A DNA stretch of 35,799 nt from Bacteroidales bacterium (GTDB lineage: Bacteria > Bacteroidota > Bacteroidia > Bacteroidales > Tenuifilaceae). The notes below the pieces were generated by a model. It did no database searches. It was not told the origin of the DNA and was given only the letters and a program-made list of their open reading frames with translations. The stretch lies in the NCBI GenBank assembly GCA_028708425.1, contig JAQVYY010000039.1, positions 1 through 35,799 on the forward strand, read 5' to 3'. Below, piece by piece: positions 16,122-23,156 of the stretch (its first letter is position 1; each line of letters starts with the position of its first letter). Made by a program: the position numbers and the translations under genes.

Positions 16122-17564
16122 CTACATGCTTTTAATTTCATTCACCAATTTTTGGATGGAACTTTTTGCATCACCAAATAGCATGCTGGCTTTATCGTTA
16201 AAGAATAGGGCGTTTTCAATTCCCGCATATCCTTTACCCATACCACGTTTCATTATAATGATATTTTTGGCAAGGTGTGCATCAATAATCGGCATTCCAT
16301 GAATTGGGCTGCTCGGATCATCGTGTGCTGCGGGGTTAACCACGTCGTTGGCTCCAACAACAATGGCAACGTCAACGTTGGGCATGTCAGGGTTAATGGC
16401 GTCCATTTCTATTAGCTGCTCGTAAGGAACATCGGCTTCGGCAAGCAGAACGTTCATATGCCCTGGCATACGACCAGCCACTGGGTGAATGGCGTATTTA
16501 ACCTCAACACCTTTGTCTTCCAGTAGCATATCTAGCTCATGAACTATGTGCTGTGCTTGTGCCACGGCCAAACCATAACCAGGGATTATTACAACCTTTT
16601 GCGAGTAGCTTAGCAGAACAGCAGCATCACTTAGTTGAATTTCTTTTACGGTACCCTGTTCGTGCTTAGCACCAGCCGCACCGGCACTACCAAATGCACC
16701 AATAATAACATTTATTAGCGAGCGATTCATGGCTTTACACATCAGCATGGTTAAAATCATACCGGCGGCTCCTACCAAAATACCACCAAGAATCATGGCT
16801 TGGTTACTATAAATAAATCCTGCCATTGCTGCTGCAACACCCGTTAGCGCATTTAGTAGCGATATAACAACTGGCATATCGGCACCGCCAATTGGCATTA
16901 CGAATGTTATTCCGTAAACTATAGAAATAGCCATTAGGGTATATATTGCCCATACCATATGGGCAGGTGAGGTAGACGAAGCAACTATAAAAGCACCAAA
17001 TGCTATGGTTACCAGTAGTAATAACAGGTTAAGGTAGGTCATAAAAGGTTTTATAATGCTGCCCACCTTTCCGTCGAGTTTACCGTAGGCAATTACACTT
17101 CCGCTAAAAGCTATAGAACCTATAATTAGTCCGAGTACGGTAACTAGAATCGAGCCCACATCGCCAGCAGCAGCACTGGGGTACTCTAGTAAAGCAACCA
17201 GCATTGATGCTGCACCACCCGAAGCATTAAATAATGATACTAGCTGTGGCATGGCTGTCATTTTTACCTTGCGGGCTATTATTAGACCAATTACAGCACC
17301 AAAAGCAATAAAAGCTATTATAACCCACATATTTAGGGATGGAATTCCTTGTCCAGCGGTATCTTTATGAAGAAACAGCGTTGTAATCATAGCCAAACCC
17401 ATACCACCAGCTGCCCAAAGGTTCCCGCGACGGGCCGAGGCGGGGTGCGAAAGCAATTTTAAACCGTAAACAAACAAAAGTGCGGCAATCAGGTAGCTCA
17501 GTTCAAGCAGCGAATCGCCGATGGTAAATTCCATTCCGTTTAATGTTCCTAAAACTTTATCCAT
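16122..17564 (-). CDS. pntB: Proton-translocating NAD(P) transhydrogenase subunit beta
   Basis: The 480-residue protein combines about nine membrane helices (~1-270) that form part of the proton channel with the C-terminal NADP(H)-binding domain III (~300-480). Domain III motifs are GYGLAVAQAQH (nucleotide-binding GxGxxxAQ), HPVAGRMPGHMNVLLAEADV, VDVAIVVGANDVVNPAA and MKRGMGKGYAGIENALFF. The enzyme couples hydride transfer from NADH to NADP+ to proton entry, supplying NADPH. It is the last gene of pntAA-pntAB-pntB, six bases after pntAB, and is followed by a strong terminator. Length is normal. Confidence 0.97.
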   Translation of the reverse strand: MDKVLGTLNGMEFTIGDSLLELSYLIAALLFVYGLKLLSHPASARRGNLWAAGGMGLAMITTLFLHKDTAGQGIPSLNMWVIIAFIAFGAVIGLIIARKVKMTAMPQLVSLFNASGGAASMLVALLEYPSAAAGDVGSILVTVLGLIIGSIAFSGSVIAYGKLDGKVGSIIKPFMTYLNLLLLLVTIAFGAFIVASSTSPAHMVWAIYTLMAISIVYGITFVMPIGGADMPVVISLLNALTGVAAAMAGFIYSNQAMILGGILVGAAGMILTMLMCKAMNRSLINVIIGAFGSAGAAGAKHEQGTVKEIQLSDAAVLLSYSQKVVIIPGYGLAVAQAQHIVHELDMLLEDKGVEVKYAIHPVAGRMPGHMNVLLAEADVPYEQLIEMDAINPDMPNVDVAIVVGANDVVNPAAHDDPSSPIHGMPIIDAHLAKNIIIMKRGMGKGYAGIENALFFNDKASMLFGDAKSSIQKLVNEIKSM

Positions 17565-17570
17565 GAGTTT

Positions 17571-17885
17571 TTACTTTTTTTTCTTTTTAAACATTTCGAG
17601 CATCCTGTCGGTAACGGCGTAGCCGCCTACCACGTTCAATGTACCAAAAATTAGGGCTAAAATCCCTAGCACCAAATTCAGCGAAAAGGTGGTCAAATCG
17701 GCGTGTCCTACCAGTATTATTCCTCCAACTATAATTACGCCGCTAATTGCGTTTGCACCCGACATAAGCGGGGTGTGCAGCACCGCAGGTACATTCGATA
17801 TTACTTCAATGCCTACGAATATCGATAGGGCGATAATGAATATAGCCTCCTTGTATTCGAAAAAAAATGTTAATGCTTGTTCCAT
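17571..17885 (-). CDS. pntAB: NAD(P) transhydrogenase subunit alpha 2 (membrane part)
   Basis: The 104-residue membrane protein has three helices and the conserved run VPAVLHTPLMSGANAISGVI. It corresponds to the C-terminal membrane part of E. coli PntA, here a separate gene as in Rhodospirillum rubrum and many other bacteria. It forms part of the proton channel with PntB. It starts four bases after the pntAA stop and ends six bases before pntB, so translation is likely coupled. The C-terminus is lysine-rich (KKKKK). Confidence 0.95.
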   Translation of the reverse strand: MEQALTFFFEYKEAIFIIALSIFVGIEVISNVPAVLHTPLMSGANAISGVIIVGGIILVGHADLTTFSLNLVLGILALIFGTLNVVGGYAVTDRMLEMFKKKKK

Positions 17886-17889
17886 ATCT

Positions 17890-19020
17890 TTATGCTTTTT
17901 CTATTATTGATTTTACCCTCTCGTTATATAGCTCACCGCTGTGGGTTATGCATGTTCCTTTCACAATTTCATCCTCAAAGTTAAGGTTTATCTTACCCTC
18001 TTCGGCTATGATAAGCTTCATGAAGTTTAGCACGTTCTTACCAAACATCCTACTGGCGTCGATGGATTTATGGGCAGGGTAGTTCGATTGGCCAATAATG
18101 GTTACCCCATTGTGCATAAGGGTTTCGTTATCTTTTGTTAGCTCGCAGTTACCGCCTGTTGATGCAGCTAAATCGATAATTACCGAACCCGGTTTCATGG
18201 CTTCAACCGCTTTTGTTGGCAGCAATACGGGTGCGTTCTTTCCAGGGATTTGCGCGGTACAAATAACCACGTTGGCTTTGGCAGCGTGATCATTTATGGC
18301 CTGCTGCTGTTTCTGTTTAAACTCTTCGGTTTGCTCAACGGCATATCCTCCGGCAGCCTTGTCTTCAGTTGCGCCTTCTACCTCAACAAATTTACCGCCT
18401 AGGCTCATAACCTCCTCCTTAACGGCCGAGCGAACGTCGAAAACCTGAACCTGTGCACCCAGCTTACGTGCTGTGGCAATGGCTTGCAAGCCCGCAACTC
18501 CAGCACCCAAAATAAGCACGTTGGCCGGGCGAATAGTACCAGCAGCTGTCATAAACATTGGGAAGAATGTGGGTAGTTTTGACGCTGCTTCCAGAACGGC
18601 CATGTAGCCCGAAACCGTTGCCATTGACGATAGAATATCCATGGCTTGGGCTCGCGTGGTACGAGGTATTAAATCGAGGCTAAACGTGGTAATCCCTTTT
18701 TTAAGAAAGGTTTTTACGAGTTCAGTTTCCCAAAGCGGATTAAATGCGCTAATCCAAACCTGGGTCGCTTTAATTTTTTCAATATCATCACTTGCAGGGG
18801 GCTGTATTTGCAGCAGCACCTCTGCTTGGTCAAATAATTCCAGACGCGAAACAATTTTTGCTCCAACAGCCTGATAGTCGGTATCTGCAGCAAAAGCAGA
18901 TTCACCAGCTCCCTTTTCCACCAGTACTTCAACCTTTAGGTCGGTAAAAACCTTTACGGTTTCGGGGAGCAACGCTACACGGGTTTCGGCACCGTGTTCC
19001 TTTAGTAAGCCTAAAATCAT
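17890..19020 (-). CDS. pntAA: NAD(P) transhydrogenase subunit alpha 1 (NAD-binding)
   Basis: The 376-residue soluble subunit resembles alanine dehydrogenase. Its N-terminal part has LLKEHGAETRVALLPETVKV and VLVEKGAGESAFA. The Rossmann domain has VLILGAGVAGLQAIATARKL (about residues 168-187), then QVFDVRSAVKEEV. Near the C-terminus are GSVIIDLAASTGGNCELT and IIGQSNYPAHKSIDAS. It binds NAD(H) and docks to PntB domain III. It is first of three genes; the upstream 469 bases to proline dehydrogenase contain repeat copy D. A nearly fitting -7 (TAGTCTTTG, one base too long) lies upstream on the minus strand. Confidence 0.96.
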   Translation of the reverse strand: MILGLLKEHGAETRVALLPETVKVFTDLKVEVLVEKGAGESAFAADTDYQAVGAKIVSRLELFDQAEVLLQIQPPASDDIEKIKATQVWISAFNPLWETELVKTFLKKGITTFSLDLIPRTTRAQAMDILSSMATVSGYMAVLEAASKLPTFFPMFMTAAGTIRPANVLILGAGVAGLQAIATARKLGAQVQVFDVRSAVKEEVMSLGGKFVEVEGATEDKAAGGYAVEQTEEFKQKQQQAINDHAAKANVVICTAQIPGKNAPVLLPTKAVEAMKPGSVIIDLAASTGGNCELTKDNETLMHNGVTIIGQSNYPAHKSIDASRMFGKNVLNFMKLIIAEEGKINLNFEDEIVKGTCITHSGELYNERVKSIIEKA

Positions 19021-19259
19021 GGATTCTTGAGTTTATGTATTTTACGACTGCAAAGACTAAATATATATTGTCGATATGAATAAGAAACCAAAGGTAAATA
19101 TTTTTTACGTATAGCACATTGTTTCTTCTATAAAGTGAAAAAGTCGCCTCTTTTTTGAAAAACTTATCTGAACCTTAATTCGTTTTTAATCAGGCACTTG
19201 CTGACCAGCTCTGTTCTTGTATGTTTCTTAACACAAGTGCATGCCATGTTTTTTGCACC

Positions 19260-19344
19260 CTAACCCCAATTATTCATCCGAATAGTTGGGATAACCCGCA
19301 TTTGCATTCATCTTTAGCAAAGTTGATGAGTAATGCGGGGTAAG
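19260..19344 (-). repeat. Interspersed intergenic repeat, copy D (inverted, middle deleted)
   Basis: Reversed relative to copies A-C. It reads CCCCAATTATTCATCCGAAT AGTTGGG (H3) joined directly to AACCCGCATTTGCATTCATC...GATGAGTAATGCGGGG (H1). The whole middle module is absent. It lies in the ~535-base gap between pntAA and proline dehydrogenase, which otherwise holds only their promoters. Confidence 0.7.
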
Positions 19345-19498
19345 CACACCCCAAAAAGCAAAACAGTATGTTGATAGATATTGTTCATTGGTATAGTATA
19401 CTCCCTGCTTTTTTTAAAATGGTACTGGTTTACCTTTGAATTGTTTGTAAGGTAGCAATAGTACCGCATAGTACTAGAGTAAAATTATTTTGCTTATA

Positions 19499-19529
19499 TT
19501 GAAGAATTATTTAATAATTCTTACTTTTG
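19499..19529 (+). promoter_or_regulatory. Promoter of proline dehydrogenase
   Basis: TTG at 19499-19501 and TACTTTTG at 19522-19529 (perfect TAnnTTTG) are separated by 20 bases, the usual Bacteroidota -33/-7 spacing. The predicted start of transcription (~19537) lies downstream of the first in-frame start-like codon at 19490, so it fixes the gene start at ATG 19556. Confidence 0.65.
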
Positions 19530-19555
19530 TGTCCTCACTTTTAAAACTTTATGCA

Positions 19556-20725
19556 ATGATTAATTTTAACGACACCAAAATAGCTTTTGAATATAAAAGT
19601 ACAAGCAATTTAAAGCAGTCAAAATTTTTATTTAAAGCAATAGCAAGCAATGGAATGGTTAAAACAGGCAAAGCCTTGGCCAATTTTGCATTAAAAATTA
19701 ATTTTCCAATAGGTTGGGCAATAAAACCAACCTTATACCAGCATTTTGTAGGTGGTGAAACATTAGACGATTGTGAACATACTGTGAGGTTGTTGAACAA
19801 GTACAATGTTAAAAGTATATTAGACTACTCGGTTGAGGGTAGCACTGATAGAACGGTAATGAAAGCTACACTAAGAGAGACACTCGATTCAGTGGTACAT
19901 GCAGCTAAGCATCCCAATATTCCATTCGCGGTATTTAAGCCAACAGCTTTCGCTTCAAAAGAGCTGCTAACTCGCATTGGTGATAATAGCGATTTATACG
20001 AAAAAGAGAAGGAAGGAAAAGCCTTTTTTGAAAATTCAGTAGAAGAATTGTGTAGGACAGCTTCTGAAAATGATATTCCTATAATGATTGATGCTGAAGA
20101 TTCGTGGTATCAGGGGTATTTAGATAACCTTATTGAAAAATTAATGATAAAGTATAATAAGGAAAAGGCTGTAGTTTTCAATACATACCAAATGTACAGG
20201 ACTGACAGATTGGAGTACATAGCAGCACAGCTAGAGAGGGCTAAGGAAAAAGGCTTTACCATAGGTGCTAAGTTTGTTAGGGGTGCATATATGGAAAAAG
20301 AAAGAGAACGTGCTGCATTAAAAGATTACCCATCACCAATACAGCCAGATAAGATATCAACAGACAATAATTATGATGCAGGAATAAAATTTGCTGTGGA
20401 TAATCTTGAGCATTTTTCCATTTTTAACGGCTCGCATAACGAGGAAAGTAATTTGAAGCTAGCGGAGCTAATGGCAGAAAAAAACATTGCAAAAGACGAC
20501 AATAGAATTTGGTTCTCGCAGCTATATGGAATGAGCGATCATATTAGCTTTAATCTTGCCAAGGCAGGTTATAATGTAACTAAGTACATACCTTACGGAA
20601 AGGTTAAAAGCATAGTTCCTTATTTAATTCGCAGGGCAGAAGAAAACACCTCGGTTGCAGGTCAGACTACCAGAGAATTAGCATTGATTAATGCAGAGAT
20701 TAGCAGAAGAAAAAAAGAGGCCTAA
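19556..20725 (+). CDS. Proline dehydrogenase
   Basis: The 389-residue protein (from ATG 19556) is a single-domain FAD proline dehydrogenase with the beta/alpha-barrel motifs of the family: FAVFKPTAFASKELL, IMIDAEDSWYQGYLDNLIE, VFNTYQMYRTDRLEYI, GFTIGAKFVRGAYMEKER (conserved R-G-A-Y-x-x-x-E), IFNGSHNEES and FSQLYGMSDHISFNLAKAGY with VPYLIRRAEENTS. It oxidises proline to pyrroline-5-carboxylate. No P5C dehydrogenase gene is adjacent. The longer reading from 19490 would add a hydrophobic leader, but it starts upstream of the predicted transcription start. Codon use looks A+T-richer than pnt. Confidence 0.93.
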   Translation: MINFNDTKIAFEYKSTSNLKQSKFLFKAIASNGMVKTGKALANFALKINFPIGWAIKPTLYQHFVGGETLDDCEHTVRLLNKYNVKSILDYSVEGSTDRTVMKATLRETLDSVVHAAKHPNIPFAVFKPTAFASKELLTRIGDNSDLYEKEKEGKAFFENSVEELCRTASENDIPIMIDAEDSWYQGYLDNLIEKLMIKYNKEKAVVFNTYQMYRTDRLEYIAAQLERAKEKGFTIGAKFVRGAYMEKERERAALKDYPSPIQPDKISTDNNYDAGIKFAVDNLEHFSIFNGSHNEESNLKLAELMAEKNIAKDDNRIWFSQLYGMSDHISFNLAKAGYNVTKYIPYGKVKSIVPYLIRRAEENTSVAGQTTRELALINAEISRRKKEA

Positions 20726-20738
20726 TTACCAATATTTT

Positions 20739-20890
20739 AACTCCAATTATTCGCCCGAATAATAGCTGTCCCCCGATAGCGACCAGGTTTCTCAATCGAT
20801 TTTGCTCCCCAAAATTGGGCTCGACTATGTAGGGTAGCCCACATTTGCATTCACCCCTAATAAATAAATATGCTGAATAATGCGGGCTAA
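20739..20890 (-). repeat. Interspersed intergenic repeat, copy E (full length, inverted)
   Basis: In reverse orientation: H3 CCAATTATTCGCCCGAATAA, middle CCCCGATAGCGACCAGGTTT ... CCCCAAAATTGGGCTCGACT, then H1 GCCCACATTTGCATTCA ... GAATAATGCGGGC. It lies between proline dehydrogenase and the MutS-like gene, both of which read into it, so it is placed as a shared terminator region. It occupies about half of this 324-base gap; the rest holds nothing I recognise. Confidence 0.75.
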
Positions 20891-21049
20891 TTACTAATAG
20901 AATCAATAGTAGCTATTTTAAAAACGTTTTACCCTTTTGGTTCTTTTGCTGCTGAAAGGTTAAGCGGCTAATTTTTAGTTTTATATTATTGTAGATGCTT
21001 TACAACCTTATAAGACGCGATGGAGGCGATGCTTCGCTGAGAACAAATA

Positions 21050-22846
21050 TTAGTCAATAATATTCATTTTCCGCATAAGGAACGAGGCGTTTAGCTTTTT
21101 ACTAATCCCCTCCTTTAGCTTATAGTCGAAAATGAGCTTGTCGTCCTCTATTTCAACCTCAAAGCATTTGTTGGTTACAATGTTTGGATACTCTTTTTCC
21201 AGGTCGCCAATGGCTAAATCGTGCGTAGCAATAATGGTAAAAGTGTTTAGCTTAATCAGCTTTTTTACAAGCCCTATTGAGCCCAGCTGCTTGTCGTTCG
21301 GGTTTGTTCCGCGTAAAATTTCATCGAGAAAAACCAGCGTCTTAGGATTTTCGCTAACCTGCTCAATTATTCGGTTTATTCGTTTAAGCTCGGCATAAAA
21401 GTACGACTCGTTATTGGCCAGCGAATCGTGGATATTTATGCTCGATGCGATGTTGCATGGAAAGAACTCGAAGCTCGAAGCGCAAACCGGAGCGCCATTG
21501 TGCGCCAGTATAAGGTTTATTGCCAGCGTTCGTAAAAAGGTGCTTTTGCCTGCCATGTTGGCTCCCGTAACCACAATAAGCTTGGGTTGGCCGCAAAAGT
21601 CGATATTGTTGTTAACCCTTTTATCTATTGGTATTAATGGATGTCCAACATCTTCGCCTTTAATACATGTTGTATTTGCATTAATGGTAGGGAATGCAGT
21701 AGTCGCATTATTGTTATAGGCAAATCGGGCAAAACTTTGCAGGCTATCAAATTTGCTCACGCTGTCAAACCAGCTGCTTGCAAAGGGTTTGTGCTTAGCT
21801 TTCCATTGCTCTAGCTGGCTTAGTACCTGTAAATCGAATAGGAATGTGGCGTTAAAAAGGATATTAACCACCATGTTAAACCGGAGGTCGAATCTGTTTA
21901 ATAGCTTAAATAGCTTCGATATGCTGTCGCTAGCTTTTAAATCATCATTTTTAAAGCTATCCTGAATATCTTTAAGGTGGGGCGTCTTAAATGTTTCGTG
22001 CTCAATACTGTAAATTAGGTTTGAGTAGGTTTGGTACAGCTTGGTGCTTCGACCCAGCTTAGCGTGCGCATTATCAACATGTTTTTTAAACCTGAAAACA
22101 ATCAGCATCGCTATAATCAACAGAAAAGCGAGCGTTATGGCTGGTAAAATCGATAGTATTACCATAATTAATGTTGCTGCAAATGTTATGGTATAAATGG
22201 ATATTAGCAGCTTTACTTTTGGGGTTACAATAATGGGCGTGTTAAACCAATCCAACAGATTGTTTAAATTGGTTGCTATATGGGTTGGGCTAAATTTTTG
22301 TGCCTGAAAATCTTCTAGAAACATTGGCTTACCCGCAAGTTCCTGTATTGCCTCCTGCTTGCTGGTAATGGTTTGGCTATCGATACTCCAGCTACAAAGA
22401 TTTGTTGCCAGCTGTTCACCTCCCTCAGGGGTAACCGTTCTGTTTATGTATTGAAAAAGCGATGAGCTACCGAAGATATCGAAATCGGCAGCTAAATTCG
22501 GAGCTAAGTACTTGTACTCCTCGCCATTGCTAAATTCCACGTAGTCGAATTTTAGAAACTTTTGCTCGTTTATGTTTACGGCAATTTTCTTTTCAACCCA
22601 TCTTTTACGTTGAATAACAACGCCATGCCACCTTACCATTACAAAAAAAAGGGCTAGCATACCAACCGATGCCACAATGTACCAAGATTCTCCATTTTTC
22701 TGTATTGTTTGAACCAGAACAACAATAAACAGGGTAAAAGCGAATAGCCGAAGCAGGTAGATGTAAAATAGCCTTTGCTCAATGCGCTTTTTTTCTGAAG
22801 AGAGTTGCCGAAGTCGGGTACTATAGAAATCTGAGGGTTTAACCAT
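21050..22846 (-). CDS. MutS-like ATPase with membrane segments
   Basis: From ATG 22846 the product has 598 residues. The C-terminal part is the MutS ATPase: Walker A GANMAGKST (~428-436), then FEFFPCNIASSINIHDSLAN, ESYFYAELKRINRI, Walker B TLVFLDEILRGTN and the ATHDLAIGDLE switch. The N-terminal mismatch-recognition domain is absent; instead there are about four hydrophobic helices in two pairs (~25-65 and ~205-255). It belongs to the MutS-related family common in Bacteroidota, of unknown role; classical mismatch recognition is unlikely. The longer frame to 22915 would start upstream of the perfect -7 box TATTTTTG (22876-22883, minus strand), so 22846 is chosen. Confidence 0.88.
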   Translation of the reverse strand: MVKPSDFYSTRLRQLSSEKKRIEQRLFYIYLLRLFAFTLFIVVLVQTIQKNGESWYIVASVGMLALFFVMVRWHGVVIQRKRWVEKKIAVNINEQKFLKFDYVEFSNGEEYKYLAPNLAADFDIFGSSSLFQYINRTVTPEGGEQLATNLCSWSIDSQTITSKQEAIQELAGKPMFLEDFQAQKFSPTHIATNLNNLLDWFNTPIIVTPKVKLLISIYTITFAATLIMVILSILPAITLAFLLIIAMLIVFRFKKHVDNAHAKLGRSTKLYQTYSNLIYSIEHETFKTPHLKDIQDSFKNDDLKASDSISKLFKLLNRFDLRFNMVVNILFNATFLFDLQVLSQLEQWKAKHKPFASSWFDSVSKFDSLQSFARFAYNNNATTAFPTINANTTCIKGEDVGHPLIPIDKRVNNNIDFCGQPKLIVVTGANMAGKSTFLRTLAINLILAHNGAPVCASSFEFFPCNIASSINIHDSLANNESYFYAELKRINRIIEQVSENPKTLVFLDEILRGTNPNDKQLGSIGLVKKLIKLNTFTIIATHDLAIGDLEKEYPNIVTNKCFEVEIEDDKLIFDYKLKEGISKKLNASFLMRKMNIID

Positions 22847-22875
22847 AATATTTTGATTTACGACGAAAGTGGTTG

Positions 22876-22883
22876 CAAAAATA
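22876..22883 (-). promoter_or_regulatory. -7 box TATTTTTG of the MutS-like gene
   Basis: Perfect TAnnTTTG on the minus strand, 30 bases upstream of ATG 22846. It decides against the upstream start at 22915. No clear -33 element. Confidence 0.5.
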
Positions 22884-22905
22884 GTGTAAATATTTAGTAA
22901 TTGCT

Positions 22906-23055
22906 CTAACCCCAATTATTCTTTCGAATAATTGGGGTCTTCGACAGCGACTAAGTTTCACAACCAATTTTGTTGCCCAAAATTGGGCTGCACTAAGTCG
23001 GGGTAACCCGCCTTTACATTCATCTTTAGCAAATCTGATGAGTAATGCGGGCTAA
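22906..23055 (-). repeat. Interspersed intergenic repeat, copy F (full length, inverted)
   Basis: Cleanest copy: H3 CCCCAATTATT CTTTCG AATAATTGGGG, middle CGACAGCGACTAAGTTTCAC with CCAATTTTG and CAAAATTGG arms, then CACTAAGTCGGGG, then H1 AACCCGCCTTTACATTCATC...GATGAGTAATGCGGG. It lies between two divergent genes (MutS-like and SPOR protein), so here it cannot be a terminator of either. Confidence 0.8.
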
Positions 23056-23156
23056 CATGCCCTCTCATGTTTTTTTTAACCAAACGTAACCGTGTAATAC
23101 GCTATGAATTTCGAATAATTAATGTAATTTTAACCGAAATTTTTAAGTGATTATAC

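Noticed and set aside
19490-19555. Longer start of proline dehydrogenase with a hydrophobic leader
   Set aside because: A -33/-7 promoter with 20-base spacing places transcription start downstream of 19490, and family similarity begins after ATG 19556.
9610-23055. CRISPR array or tandem array made from the repeated hairpins
   Set aside because: The copies are kilobases apart, inverted relative to each other and without regular spacers; no cas gene is present.
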